Source of the DNA: Smallanthus sonchifolius
Taxonomy: Eukaryota; Streptophyta; Magnoliopsida; Asterales; Asteraceae
Assembly: GCA_023525975.1 (NCBI GenBank)
Contig: CM042034.1
Location: 61,392,279-61,456,278 of the forward strand
DNA: 64,000 bases
Direction of reading: 5' to 3'
Below, one piece after another: positions 20,394 through 31,674 of this stretch (positions within the stretch are counted from its first letter, which is position 1; every line of letters begins with the position of its first letter). The position numbers were made by a program, and so were the translations under genes. The notes under the pieces are model-generated. The model was not told the origin of the DNA, ran no database searches, and saw only the letters and a program-made list of their open reading frames with translations.

Positions 20394-21048
20394 GCTCTAT
20401 GATAGGATCTCTCATGTATCTCACGGCCAGCAGACCCGACATCATGTTTGCAGTGTGCTTGTGTGCACATTTCTAGGCTAATCCTAAACTCTCTCATTTA
20501 TCTGCTGTCAAATTATTTTGAGATATTTAAAGTACAAGCCAAAATTGGGTCTTTGGTATCCTAAAAATAACTTGTTTGACCTTGTGGCTTATTCAGATTC
20601 AGACTATGGGGCATGCAACTTAGACCGTAAATCCACTTCTGGAGGTTGTCAGTTCCTTGGCAACCGCCTTGTCTCATGGCAATGTAAAAAACAATCCACC
20701 GTTTCCCAATCCACTTCCGAAGCCGAATACATTGTTGCTGCCCTCTATTGTTCCAAATTCAGAGGGATACACCATCAGATGCTTGACTATGGGATCACAT
20801 TCCCTGAGACACCCATTCTGTGTGACAACACTACCGTTCCTCACATCACCAAAAACCCAGTTCAACATTCCAAAACCAAACACATTGAAATCAAAAATCA
20901 TTTTATCTATGATTGTGTTGAAAAGAAGCATATTCAAATCATTGAGGTCAAAACCGACAAGCAAACCGCAGACATTTTCACAAAGGCTTTTGATTCTACC
21001 AGATTTGCCCAACTGGTGGAGATGCTTGGCATGATAAACTTTCAGTAA
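20394..21048 (+). pseudogene. Element E RT end and RNase H (copia)
   Basis: The frame broken at 6598 resumes here directly after the CTATC duplication with SLMYLTASRPDIMFAVCLCA, then RNase H: LVAYSDSDYGACNLDRKSTSG (first Asp), SQSTSEAEYIVAA (Glu), LCDNTTVPHITKNPVQHSKTKHIEI and the closing ADIFTKAFD. Two stops lie between 20470 and 20520. The last 176 codons (20518-21048) are open. RNase H removes the RNA strand after reverse transcription. The sequence is about as far from copia D as expected for different Sirevirus families. Confidence 0.92.
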
Positions 21049-21610
21049 ACCTTGTATATATTAGTTACTTCATGTTTATGTTTAAATTGTCAAGAAAATT
21101 CACCAAAAAGATTTTATTTTTTTATTTTTCTTCTTTGAAGCAAATCTTTTGAGGGAGAAATGAGAAATTGATATTTCAAAGAGGAAAAAGAATTGCTTTG
21201 TGTATAGTTTTGCTAGAAAAAGGAAAAGAAAAAGAAAAAGGAATTTCATCTTTATGCTTTGAACATAGTTCTGTATATTCTAACCTTTCAAGTGGTATCA
21301 AAATTTTGTGTTTCACGAAAATTGAATCTGACGTTTGAGAAATGATAGTATCTGATCTCATCTCTTGGACATGGAATGGACCAAAAGCGATGGTGTTTAC
21401 CGGGTATAGCTGGTAGGCCCGGCATATGGTTAAAACGTGTAAGTAGTGTGAAAACCTAAATTTTATCTCATACTTGTGAGTTTGAACCCATTATTGAAAC
21501 ATCTAACCCATTTTTTTTATCATGAAAACCAATTCAATCAGATACAGACCTACGTGTTGGATTCCTACTCATACGCCCAGTGACCGTCAAAGTAACGACA
21601 TTTACCACGT
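21049..21610 (+). other. Element E spacer after pol
   Basis: Non-coding 3' sequence of E, with purine-rich stretches near 21140-21240 and no ORF or known site. In Sireviruses this spacer separates pol from the env-like gene. Confidence 0.6.
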
Positions 21611-21815
21611 ATGTTTTGCTTACGCAAAGATCTCGGGTGTTCATCTTTTTCCCATCTACTTGGATGATTTGACCCCGTCTGTTTTGCTTACGTAAAGATC
21701 TCGGGTGCTCAATGTTTTCTATCCGCTTGGATAATTTTACGACTTCTTCTGTTTTACTTACGCAAAGATCTAGAATGTTTGTACCTTTTTAATATCTACT
21801 TAGATATTTTTCATT
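21611..21815 (+). repeat. Three-copy tandem repeat of about 69 bp in element E spacer
   Basis: TGTTTTGCTTACGCAAAGAT starts near 21612, 21680 and 21750. Each copy continues with CTCGGGTG and CTTGGAT-like words. Each unit also contains the palindrome CTTACGCAAAG. The last copy is the most diverged. Confidence 0.85.
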
Positions 21816-22237
21816 TTAAATATTCTAATCCACATGGATTTATTTTTTTATTTTGGTGGTATTTAGATATTATTAAGATGGTACCTTGGTTAATCGGAAA
21901 GAAATGATAGAATGAAAATGGGTATGTCTTGAGGATTAATAGGGTTTTCAAAAACCATTTTATTTCAATATGTTGTAAGCCCCCAAACTCGGGAGGCCTC
22001 ACACGTTGGATTTACTCATTCACAAACAGTTCTTAAACTTGAATATCAAATAACGCAACGGAAAATTTCATTTCAAACATAACATAACATCGTTCAACAT
22101 GCGAAAGCGTAAACATTGTCTAAAACATAACATAATGTAATCAAAACATATCGGGATGCCAGACTTCATAGATCGACTGGGTAACTCTTTCATCACTTGC
22201 CAAGCATCACTGTCCATCATCCATACCTGTCCTTAAC

Positions 22238-23099
22238 CTGAATGTGCATACTAAAAGTCAGCTACGCTGGTGAGTTCTAGCATTACATAAAACTTTAACA
22301 TTTACATTTGAAAAAACATAACATTCATTCATTTAATAAAACCGTACGTGAAAACATGCAATAACTTAACATCATCAAAACCTTGTTATCATATCATCAT
22401 AACATAAGTCAACATGAACCGAGAAACCATTCATCGTAACCGTCAATTCCATTCAATTCCATTCATCGCATACTGGCGGAGAAACCCCGAACCACGCCAC
22501 CACTAGGCCTTTCAACACCGTACATTACCTGCAGGTGGAGAAACCTAAGGCCCGATACCCTAAAGCCGTTCAACACCAGAACCTTAGGAACGGTACCACA
22601 AGGATACACGCACCTTCACCTTAAGCACGACATCCCAAAGGATAGCACGTACCTTCACCTTAAGCATTATTCCCCCATAGGAAATATTACCTTCAATAGG
22701 GATCCCGATAATCCCATGGTGACCGTCGTCACCCCTTTATCCACCCAGTTTTAGAACAGCTGGCCAGCCACAAAGGCCCCTAAAAGGTAAGGCCCATAAC
22801 AGACATGCATACCTTAGTTCCCGAAAGAACTCGTGGCATATTTGTTCATTTTGTGACTTTTATAAAAATAACCGTTACCGCCTTTACATCATTTCAGTTA
22901 AAGCATTCGTACGTTTTATTATAAAACATTTCATCATTAAACCGATCGTAAACCATTCATAAACCTCCTTGGCAAAACACTTCATAAACACATTTCAACT
23001 TTCCTTTCGTAAACATCATTTCATAAAACATCATTTCGTAAGTATGCACACCAGCCCAAAACGTTAATAAAACATTTAAAAGAGGGCTCTAGAACTCAC
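22238..23099 (-). other. Intron-like leader module in element C LTR
   Basis: In sense, the donor CCG|GTGAGTTCTAG (GT at 23099-23098) is followed by AGCCC. A perfectly complementary 12-base block CTAGAACTCACC lies near 22281-22270. The acceptor GCACATTCAG|GTTAAGG has its AG at 22239-22238. In the right LTR the donor is ACCAGTGAG-like and the acceptor AG has become AT. Confidence 0.55.
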
Positions 23100-23249
23100 C
23101 GGATAAGCTACTCTGGGTTGTCCTAAACAAAGGTCCAACAACGTCACTTCCGATCTGAATTGATTAGTTAAATACACATCAGACCAAATCCCGACTCTAA
23201 CGGTTTAACCATTCTAAACATACAGACTTTAATTAATCAGCCTGATTCC

Positions 23250-23402
23250 TGCGCACTTAGCAAGTGCGCAAGGCCTTGTTCTTGCATACTTAATAAGTGC
23301 GCAGACTTTGTTTCATGCGTACTTGATAAGTACTACTTGATAAGTACGCATGACCTTCTTCTTGCGTACTGAAATGATTCTTGCGTACTTGATAAGTACG
23401 CA
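23250..23402. repeat. P2 palindrome array, element C LTR (left copy)
   Basis: About five units of GCGTACTTGATAAGTACGC or variants. One is a fusion of two units (near 23328-23350) and one is cut short. It is shorter than the seven-unit array of the other LTR. Confidence 0.9.
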
Positions 23403-23967
23403 GGACCTGCTTCCCCGCAAAAACCCTAACTTTTGCATGCGGATCTGATCACGTCAAGATCCCAAACTTGTTTACATTCAAAATGTTTGCTTTTCGTTTA
23501 AGAACTCAAATCTATGTTTTTCTTCCAGTTTCATCCGTAAAAACGTTACCTTTTCATCCAAAATCCGAAAATCCCCAAAACGAACAAAAACTCAGATCTA
23601 GGCCAGATCGTTACCTGTATCGAGCTTCTGATTTGGAGGTTCTTCTCACGAGCTATGGAGCAACACACTTCTTCAATCTCGGGTCGATCCGCCAACTTTC
23701 TCTCTCTATGGTTTCTCTCTCTAGAACTTGCAAATGAGATAATGGTGGAGTGTGTTGGCCATTTAAAGGGAAGGGACTCCTCCCCTCAAGTTCGTCAGCC
23801 CATCTGGCCTGGCCCGTCATGCCTCGTTCATTTATTCCTTTCGTCTCACGTATAACCCGTTATTTTAATCGTCGTCTTATTTTTTGGATGTTACAAGTCT
23901 ACGTCCCTTACAATAAGTTTCGTCCCCGAAACCTCTCATAAGTCAAATAGTTGAGGGTACGACTCCC

Positions 23968-25098
23968 TCATTTCCGTCTCTGTTTCCCAAGTGGCTTCCG
24001 ATGTTTCCATTGGACTTTAACCAATTGGATTACTTTATTACGTAAACGTTTCTCCTTCCGATCTAAGATGGCCACGGGTTCTTCGATGTAGTTAAGGCTG
24101 TTGTCGACTTCGATGTCAGTAAGTGGTACGTGAGCCGATTCATCCGCCAAACACTTTCGCAAGTGCGATACATGGAAGATAGGATGAATCCCACTTAACT
24201 CATCAGGAAACTCTAGCCGATAAGCGACTTCACCAACCCGTGCCATTATCCTGAATGGTCCGAAAAACCTCGGACTTAACTTTCCTCTCTTCCTGAACCG
24301 TATGATTCCCTTGCAGGGTGACACTTTCAACATTACTCTATCCCCAACATCAAACTCAATAGGCCTTCGTCGTTTATCCGCATAGGATTTCTGACGATCT
24401 TGTGCGACCTTCATTCGCGCTTTGATTTTATCAAACCTTTCTGACGTTTCTCTTACGACTTCAAGACTTCCTAACTCCTTCTGTCCAATCTCACCCCAAT
24501 AAACCGAGGTCCTGTATCTTCTCCCATACAACATTTCGTAAGGCGGCATGCCTATAGTCGTGTGATGACTATTGTTGTAGGAGAATTCGGCTAATGGCAG
24601 ATGACTGTCCCAACTGCCATCAAAGTCGATAATACAAGCACGAAGCATATCCTCCAATGTTTGAATGGTCCTTTCGGACTGACCATCCGTTTGCGGGTGG
24701 TATGCCGTTCTAACATTGAGTCTTGTGCCCATCGCCTCGTGAAATCTTTTCCAGAACCTCGATGTGAATCGTGTGTCCCGGTCAGATACTATCGTCAAAG
24801 GCATCCCATTCCGTGCTACTACTTCATTAATAAATACTTTCGCTAACCTTTCCGACGAGAACGTCTTGCGAATAGGTAGGAAATGAGCACTCTTCGTTAA
24901 ACGGTCCACAATTACCCAAATGGTGTCATGACCCTTAGCTGTGCGAGGTAGCTTGGTTATGAAGTCCATGGTAATGTGTTCCCACTTCCATTTCGATATA
25001 TCAAGTGGTTGAATCTTTCCATAAGGTTTCTGGTGTTCATCCTTTAGTTGCGAGCAAGTCAAACACTTGCTTACGTACTTTGTCACTTCGTGTTTCAT
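23968..25098 (-). CDS. Element C integrase
   Basis: 376 codons in the same frame as RT-RNase H but separated from it by a stop at 25108-25110, within the zinc-binding region. It shows KCLTCSQLKDEHQKP (Cys pair), MDFITKLPRT with the first catalytic Asp, TIVSDRDTRF with the second, and YHPQTDGQSERTIQTLEDML with the Glu, then FGPFRIMARVGEVAYRL (GPY/F module). A frameshift just after VKVQWKHRK puts the end of the chromodomain-like tail in another frame (TWETE is visible there). Confidence 0.9.
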   Translation of the reverse strand: MKHEVTKYVSKCLTCSQLKDEHQKPYGKIQPLDISKWKWEHITMDFITKLPRTAKGHDTIWVIVDRLTKSAHFLPIRKTFSSERLAKVFINEVVARNGMPLTIVSDRDTRFTSRFWKRFHEAMGTRLNVRTAYHPQTDGQSERTIQTLEDMLRACIIDFDGSWDSHLPLAEFSYNNSHHTTIGMPPYEMLYGRRYRTSVYWGEIGQKELGSLEVVRETSERFDKIKARMKVAQDRQKSYADKRRRPIEFDVGDRVMLKVSPCKGIIRFRKRGKLSPRFFGPFRIMARVGEVAYRLEFPDELSGIHPIFHVSHLRKCLADESAHVPLTDIEVDNSLNYIEEPVAILDRKEKRLRNKVIQLVKVQWKHRKPLGKQRRK

Positions 25099-25107
25099 TC
25101 CAGGCCA

Positions 25108-26643
25108 CTAGTATTCCGTCATCAAATCTTGGTACATTTTGTTGGTACCAGGATGGATAGAGTAACGAGACTTATGAGCCTCATCCAAGATTTTGGTCCT
25201 AAGCTGGCCACCCATAGGTATCCATACCCGCCCAAAACGTGTCCTAACACCAAGGGTGTTATATTCCAACTTGTCCTGTTGACCAGCCATTCTTTCCTTC
25301 TTTATGTTTTCTTTCTTAAGTGCTTCATCTTGAGCTCTTTCAATTTCTCTCATCACATCTAATGTTACTACCAACTTGCAAGCTTTCACTCTAATAGGAG
25401 TAGGCACATCCTTTCGGCTTAGAGCGTCAGCCACCACGTTTGCGTTTCCAGGATGGTATATGATTTCACAGTCATAGTCTTTCAATAGTTCCAACCATCG
25501 TCTCTGCCTCATATTAAGTTCCCTTTGTTCGAAGAAGTACTTCAAACTTTTGTGGTCGGAGTAAATAGTAAACTTCATCCCGTAAAGGTAGTGCCTCCAG
25601 ATTTTCAATGCGAATACGACAGCAGCAAGTTCCAAATCGTGAGTCGGATAACTGGCTTCATGAATCTTCAACTGCCGTGACGGATACGCGATCACTCTCC
25701 CGCGTTGCATCAATACGCATCCCAATCCCTGACCCGAAGCGTTAGAGTATACCACTAAGTCTTCATTTCCCTCGGGAAGGGCCAAGACTGGAGCTTGGGT
25801 TAGCTTCTCCTTCAATTCCTTAAACGCCTCATCCGGGGTCGAACCACATTCGTACTTTACCTCCTTCCGAGTCAACTTTGTCAACGGCGAAGCTATTTTC
25901 GAGAAATCCTGGATGAATCTCTGATAGTAGCCTGCCAATCCTAAGAAACTACGGATTTCAGTTGGCGTCTGAGGAATATTCCATTCCCTTACCGTCATTA
26001 TTTTTGCTGGGTCAACCATAATGCCACTCGGGTTATTGACGTGACCTAGGAATTGGACTTCCCTAAGCCAGAACGCGCATTTGGAGAACTTAGCATACAA
26101 CTTTTCCCTCTTCAAAGCCTCCAACACCTCCTTTAAGTGGCATGCGTGATCACCCGCATTCTTGGAGTAGATGAGGATATCATCGATGAGCACGATTACC
26201 GATTGGTCCAGCATCGGTCGACACACCCTATTCATCAAATCCATGAACGCTGCGGGGGCGTTCGTCAATCCGAAAGACATTACACGGAACTCGAAATGTC
26301 CATAACGCGTGCGAAATGCAGTTTTCGGTATGTTTTCTTCCCTCACCTTCAACTGATGGTACCCGGATCGGAGGTCGATTTTTGAGAACCAACTTGCGCC
26401 TTGCAATTGATCGAACAGGTCGTCGATCCTTGGTAAAGGGTACTTGTTCTTCACCGTAAGTTTGTTCAACTCGCGATAATCAATACACATTCTCATCGAA
26501 CCATCCTTCTTCTTCACAAACAACACTGGAGCACCCCAAGGCGAGATGCTCAGTTGTATAAATCCCTTCTCTGATAGTTCGTCTAATTGGGCAATAAGTT
26601 CTTTCATCTCCACTAGTGCTAGTCGATATGGAGCCTTAGCCAC
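25108..26643 (-). CDS. Element C reverse transcriptase and RNase H
   Basis: A 511-codon frame. RT landmarks: SPWGAPVLFVKKKDG, YPLPRIDDLFDQLQGASWFS, FGLTNAPAAFMDLMN and LIDDILIYS (the xxDD catalytic pair). RNase H: VYSNASGQGLGCVLMQRGRV (the usual first Asp of CDAS is Asn here), HDLELAAVVFALKIWRHYLYG and TIYSDHKSL. It ends in the integrase zinc region (HKSRYSIHPGTNKMYQDL). The Asp-to-Asn change and the F-to-L change before DD suggest decay. A frameshift separates it from protease upstream. Confidence 0.92.
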   Translation of the reverse strand: MAKAPYRLALVEMKELIAQLDELSEKGFIQLSISPWGAPVLFVKKKDGSMRMCIDYRELNKLTVKNKYPLPRIDDLFDQLQGASWFSKIDLRSGYHQLKVREENIPKTAFRTRYGHFEFRVMSFGLTNAPAAFMDLMNRVCRPMLDQSVIVLIDDILIYSKNAGDHACHLKEVLEALKREKLYAKFSKCAFWLREVQFLGHVNNPSGIMVDPAKIMTVREWNIPQTPTEIRSFLGLAGYYQRFIQDFSKIASPLTKLTRKEVKYECGSTPDEAFKELKEKLTQAPVLALPEGNEDLVVYSNASGQGLGCVLMQRGRVIAYPSRQLKIHEASYPTHDLELAAVVFALKIWRHYLYGMKFTIYSDHKSLKYFFEQRELNMRQRRWLELLKDYDCEIIYHPGNANVVADALSRKDVPTPIRVKACKLVVTLDVMREIERAQDEALKKENIKKERMAGQQDKLEYNTLGVRTRFGRVWIPMGGQLRTKILDEAHKSRYSIHPGTNKMYQDLMTEY

Positions 26644-26885
26644 GGGCTAGGAATCTGGTACTAAGTCAATTCGGAACTCAATTTCTCTGTCGGGTGGTAT
26701 CCCAGGAAAATCCTCCGGAAACACCTCCGGGTACTCGCGCACCACGAGCACATCGTCTAGTTCCTTTATTTCCTTTCATTTGTCAATCACGTACACCAGA
26801 TAAGCCTCGCATCCCGCCTCAGGTAATCTGTTGCCTTAATCATCGAGATGACGTTGGACATCGGGGCGTCACGATCTCCAAAAAT

Positions 26886-28499
26886 CTAGACTTTGCTACC
26901 ATCCGGAGCCTTGAGTCGGATTATCTTTCGTTTGCATATAATCTGCGCTTCATTGGCAGTTAGCCAATCCATGCCTAACACGACATCGAACCCACCCAAA
27001 ACCATAACAAACAACCTTACGGGGAATCTGTGGCCTTCTATTTTTATCGTGGAATTGTCAACTACATCGGTTACTCTCACAGTCCTACCCTCATCGGTTT
27101 CTACGCTAAAGGCCCTTTCTAGCTTACTGACAATGTATTTCACTCGTTTACAAAAAGTCACAGATATAAAACTCTTACTGGCACCCGAATCAAATAACAC
27201 CGAAACAAAAGTGTTGTCAAGGATGAACGTACCTGACGCCACGTCGGGGTCTGCCCTGGCTTGGTCCTGCGTCAGTGCATACGGTCGGGTCCTTGCCCGG
27301 GGCCTTTCATCCTTCTTTTCGGTGCTCTTCCCTTTCCCAGTTTCCCCCATTCTTGGCTTTGTGCAGTCCCTACTCAGATGCCCGGTTCCCCCACAGTTAT
27401 AGCACTTGTAGAGCTGGGGACATTCACGTGAGTAGTGTCTAGTTTTGCCACACTTAAAGCATAGATTGGATCCCAGTCTGCACTCCCCCATATACTCCTT
27501 GCCACATTTATTACACATCACTATCTCCTCCACCCGAGCCCTCTTATCACGAGTCCCAGACATCTTTCCATCTATTTGTTTGTTTTGGAAGCTCGGTTTC
27601 TTTTTGGGTTCCTCAATGGCAACATCATTTAGTGCAAGGTCATCATACACTACACCATTGAGTTTCACCACCAAATCATAGGTGCTAGGGGTGTTTGCTT
27701 TGATGTAAGTACGGACCTTATCCGGCAAACCTTGGATGTAGCAAGCAATCTTTCTCTCCTCAGTCGTGATCAGATGCGGCACCAGACGTGCCAATTCATT
27801 GAATCTGGTAGTGTATTGCCGATGTGTAATACTTCCGGCTTTAAATCCCAGAAACTCACTTTCCACCTTCTCGATTTCATTCCTTGGGTAGAAGTTCTTA
27901 ATCACCAATGTTTTCAAATCGTTCCAAATCATTGCGTCAACCGTCTCGTCCCCATTAGCTTGACGTACACCTTCCCACCAATGGGATGCTTCCTCTCTCA
28001 AGGAGTTAGCAGCAAATTTCACAACTTGATTTGCTCGACACTCGCTCAGATGGATGGCGGCTTCCGTACGTATCACCCAGTCAAAAGTAGCCACCGCATC
28101 CTTCTTCCCAGTCAGGACCGGCAGGTCACATGCCTTAAAGGACTTATAGTCGCAACCACGGTTAAGCGGTGCGTTGATTGCCTCAGTGTTCGGGGTACCA
28201 ACCGTCGTGTTTGACCCACCCGTCTCATTAGCCTTCTTTAACGCTTCTGCCAACAGTCCTGGCAAAGAAACCTTCATCAACTCAGTGAACTCGCGTGCCA
28301 GAGCCGCTCTCACTTCCGGTTCAAAAGTGAATTGTTGTTCTTCGACATGAGTCGGCTCAGTCCCGTGCATACTAACTTCTGGCTCAGTGTGAACACTTCC
28401 TTCTTCACTGTACTCTTGGCGTGCATGGGTCCTGCCGCGCCCACCGTTACGACCACCGGTATGGCCCCCACCATGCCTTCCGCTCTTTCGTCCTGCCAT
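26886..28499 (-). CDS. Element C gag and aspartic protease
   Basis: A 537-codon frame starting MAGRKSGRHGG. It holds a basic Gly/Arg-rich N-terminus, a gag core (FDWVIRTEAAIHLSECRANQ, HWWEGVRQANGDETVD, LVIKNFYPRNEIEKVESEF), zinc knuckles CFKCGKTRHYSREC and CYNCGGTGHLSRDC (about 355-390), then protease with VLFDSGASKSFIS (about 450) and a GMDWL motif. It is uninterrupted across the position where A and B have the gag intron. Gag builds the particle and protease cuts the polyprotein. Confidence 0.93.
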   Translation of the reverse strand: MAGRKSGRHGGGHTGGRNGGRGRTHARQEYSEEGSVHTEPEVSMHGTEPTHVEEQQFTFEPEVRAALAREFTELMKVSLPGLLAEALKKANETGGSNTTVGTPNTEAINAPLNRGCDYKSFKACDLPVLTGKKDAVATFDWVIRTEAAIHLSECRANQVVKFAANSLREEASHWWEGVRQANGDETVDAMIWNDLKTLVIKNFYPRNEIEKVESEFLGFKAGSITHRQYTTRFNELARLVPHLITTEERKIACYIQGLPDKVRTYIKANTPSTYDLVVKLNGVVYDDLALNDVAIEEPKKKPSFQNKQIDGKMSGTRDKRARVEEIVMCNKCGKEYMGECRLGSNLCFKCGKTRHYSRECPQLYKCYNCGGTGHLSRDCTKPRMGETGKGKSTEKKDERPRARTRPYALTQDQARADPDVASGTFILDNTFVSVLFDSGASKSFISVTFCKRVKYIVSKLERAFSVETDEGRTVRVTDVVDNSTIKIEGHRFPVRLFVMVLGGFDVVLGMDWLTANEAQIICKRKIIRLKAPDGSKV

Positions 28500-28817
28500 T
28501 TCATTCTATAAGACAAGGAACCTAATGTCATTACGCTAGTTAACAAATATAATTCAACAAGCACTGTAAGATGTTAATATACACTGGCCATCTGTAATTA
28601 ACCATTACACTACCTTTTGATTTTTATTTGACCACCTTTGTGATTCCATCAGAACACAAGTCCTTACCTAACCCTTTCTAAGGCATACTATATATGTAAA
28701 TATATACTACCTTCATACCTGATGCTGTGGCCCAAGTTACCCGTACTGACATCCGCTTTCGGTCCCATTCACAATTTAAGTTCAGACACTGAGAGTGTCC
28801 GAATCTCTCAAACTATT

Positions 28818-28829
28818 GCTCTGATACCA
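28818..28829 (-). other. Element C primer binding site (iMet tRNA)
   Basis: In sense TGGTATCAGAGC, 3 bp inside the 5' LTR. Confidence 0.95.
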
Positions 28830-28832
28830 ACT

Positions 28833-30811
28833 TGTAAGGCCCCAAACTCGAGAGGCCCCACTCGTTGGATTTACCCATTCACAAACAGTTCTTAAACTTG
28901 AATATCAAATAACATAGCGGAAAATTTCATTTCAAACATAACATAACATCGTTCAACATATGGAAGCGTAAACATTGTCTAAAACATAACATAATGTAAT
29001 CAAAACATAACGGGATGCCAGACTTTATAGATCGACCGGGTAACTCTTTCATCACTTACCAAGCATCACCGTCCATCGTCCATACCTGTCCTTAACATGA
29101 ATGTGCATACTAAAAGTCAGCTAAGCTGGTGAGTTCTAGCATTACATAAAACTTTAACATTTACATTTTCTAAAAACATAACATTCATTCATTTAATAAA
29201 ACCGTACGTGAAAACATGCAATAACTTAACATCATCAAAACCTCGTTATCATATCATCATAACATAAGTCAACATGAACCGAATCTGTGCCTTTTCGTAA
29301 CCATCAATTCCATTCATCGCATACTGGCGGAGAAACCCCGAGGCACGCCACCACTAGGCCCTTCAACACCGTACATTACCTGCAGGTGGAGAAACCTAGG
29401 GCCCGATACCCCAAAGCCATTCAACACCAGAACCTTATGAACGTTACCACAAGGATACATGCACCTTCACCTTAAGCACGGCATCCCAATGGATAGCATG
29501 TACCTTCACCTTAAGCACTGTTCCCTCGTAGGAAATAGTACCTTCAATAGGGATCCCGGTAATCCCATGGTGACCGTCGTCACCCCTTTATCCCCTAGTT
29601 GTACAACAGTTGGCCAGCCACAAAGGCCCCTAAAAGTTAAGTCCCATAACATACATGCATACCTTAGTTCCTGAAAGAACTCGTGGCATATTCGTTCATT
29701 TTGTGACTTTTATAAAAATAACCGTTACCGCCTTTACATCATTTCAGTTAAAGCATTCGTACGTTTTATTATAAAACATTTCATCATTAAACCGTTCGTA
29801 AACCATTCATAAACCTCTTTGGGCAAACACTTCATAAACACATTTCAACTTTCCTTTCGTAAACATCATTTCATAAAACATCATTTCGTAAGTATGTACA
29901 CCAGCCCAAAACGTTAATAATACATTTAAAAGAGGGCTCTAGAACTCACTGGATAAGCTAATCTGGCTTTTCCTAAACAAAGGTCCAACAACGTCACTTC
30001 CGATCTGAATTGATTAGTTAAATACACATCAGACCAAATCTCGACTCTAACGGTTTAACCATTCTAAACATACTGACTTTACTTAACCAGCATGATGCCT
30101 GCGCACTTAGCAAGTGCGCAGGGCCTTGTTCTTGCGTACTTAATAAGTGCGCAGACCTCGTTTCATGCGTACTTGATAAGTACGCAAGCTTTGCTTCATG
30201 CGTACTTGATAAGTACGCAGGACCTTCTTCTTGCGTACTTGATAAGTACGCAGGAAATGCTTCTTGCGTACTTGATAAGTACGTAGAACCTTCTTCTTGC
30301 GTACTTGATAAGTACGCAGGACCTGCTTCCCCGCAAAAACCCTAACTTTCGCATGCGGATCTGATCACGTCAAGATCCCGAACTTGTTTACATTTAAAAC
30401 GTTTGCTTTTCATTTAGGAACTCAAATCTATGTTTTTCTTCCAGTTTCATCTGTAAAAACATTACCTTTTCATCCAAAACCCGAAAAACCCCAAAACAAA
30501 CAAAAACTCAGATCTAGGCCAGATCGTTACCTATATCGAGCTTCTGATTCGGAGGTTCTTCTCACGAGCCATGGAGCAACACACTTCTTCAATCTCGGGT
30601 CGATCCGCCAAATTTCTCTCTCTACGGTTTTTCTCTCTAGAACTTGCAAATGAGAGAATGGTGGAGTGTGTTAGCTATTTAAAGGGAAGGGACTCCTCCC
30701 CTCAAGTTCGCCGGCCCATCTGGCCAGGCCCGTCACGCTTCGTTCATTTATTCCTTTCGTCTCACGTATAACCCGTTATTTTAATCGTGGTCTTATTTTT
30801 GGGATGTTACA
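28833..30811 (-). repeat. Element C 5' LTR
   Basis: This 1979-bp copy differs from the left LTR by point changes and by extra palindrome units. A TATTTAA box (30018-30024) lies between the P2 array and the donor-like site at 29949. Confidence 0.95.
30100..30318. repeat. P2 palindrome array, seven units, element C 5' LTR
   Basis: Seven 21-bp palindromes with core GCGTACTTGATAAGTACGC are spaced about 33-36 bp. The first is GCGCACTTAGCAAGTGCGC, showing paired changes in both arms. The array also happens to be open in one frame, giving a repeated YLIST peptide, which I treat as chance. Confidence 0.93.
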
Positions 30812-31066
30812 TATGTGGGGTACACCTTGTATCTTGCTTAAATAGTACCATTTAATCACATGAAAAACTATGTACAAACAAATGTCCAGGTTTACCTTGC
30901 ACAAACATCAACTGTCTTCAGGGACTCACCTTAGTTAATTGCAAAAGCAAGTGTTTCAAGACACTGAACAGATCTGATCTCATGTTAGATCTTTTCCAAG
31001 AAGATAAGTGTAAATATCTTATGAATAGTTTATTTATTATTATTTTATTTTTAACTGTTATTTGCC

Positions 31067-31162
31067 TATCGAAACTACAAAGTCAGCCGAAACTATCTTT
31101 TGCCTATCGAAACTACAAATCACCCGAAATTTCTTTTGCCCATCGAAACTAGTAGTTTCGAC
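31067..31162. repeat. P1 palindromes upstream of the env-like leader, element E
   Basis: Half units TATCGAAACTAC and CCGAAA recur, and one perfect palindrome (TCGAAACTAGTAGTTTCGA) lies at 31143-31161. Confidence 0.85.
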
Positions 31163-31674
31163 AGGGGCATTTTGGTCTTACCACATGGGAAAATTAAATT
31201 TGCTCATAATCAAGATTCTTCGTCGTCAAGGTTCACTTTACAATATCCGATCACTTTACACCTTCTCTCACACATACAAAACCTCTCAAGCCGTCGGTCT
31301 AAGTGTGCAAAATCAGTGTTTTTCTTCTTATTCCTCCGTCGTCTTCATCATCAGGTAACAATGTTTGATGTTTTTGCTTTGAAAATTCAGTCGAACTCAC
31401 CTAGTGTTTCAGTTTGAAAGTTTACGATTGTTACATCATCGTTTTGAAGATTAGGGCTTCTTATTGTCTTTGAAATTTTACCATTGTCGATAACTTACTT
31501 CTTTGTGTAAATATTTGCAGTTTATCCGTGAATCACTAGTAAGAAGAAGTTTCGACTCTCACAGGCGACTCTTGATCTCTACTTTATATGTTTCGTCATT
31601 TTCTGTTCATAATGAGTCTGTATATATGAGTCTGATGTCTGGGATTGTTATGTTTGATTCAAGGGTTTGGGCAT

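Larger units (their letters stand above)
21974..23895 (-). repeat. Element C 3' LTR
   Basis: This 1922-bp LTR starts TGTAAGCCCCC and ends GGATGTTACA on the + strand. It contains a shortened P2 palindrome array and the intron-like module. Confidence 0.95.
21974..30811 (-). mobile_element. Element C: full-length chromovirus-type Ty3/gypsy, TSD TATGT
   Basis: LTRs 21974-23895 and 28833-30811 flank an interior with an iMet primer site, gag-protease, RT-RNase H and integrase in the minus direction. TATGT flanks it at 21969-21973 and 30812-30816. It is inserted in the pol-to-env spacer of E. Its gag has no intron and there is no extra ORF before gag, unlike A and B. Defects include a frameshift between protease and RT, a stop in the integrase zinc site and a frameshift in the tail. 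Confidence 0.95.

Noticed and set aside
30092..30286. Repeat protein with YLIST units
   Set aside because: It is the translation of the P2 palindrome array; the other LTR copy does not keep the frame.
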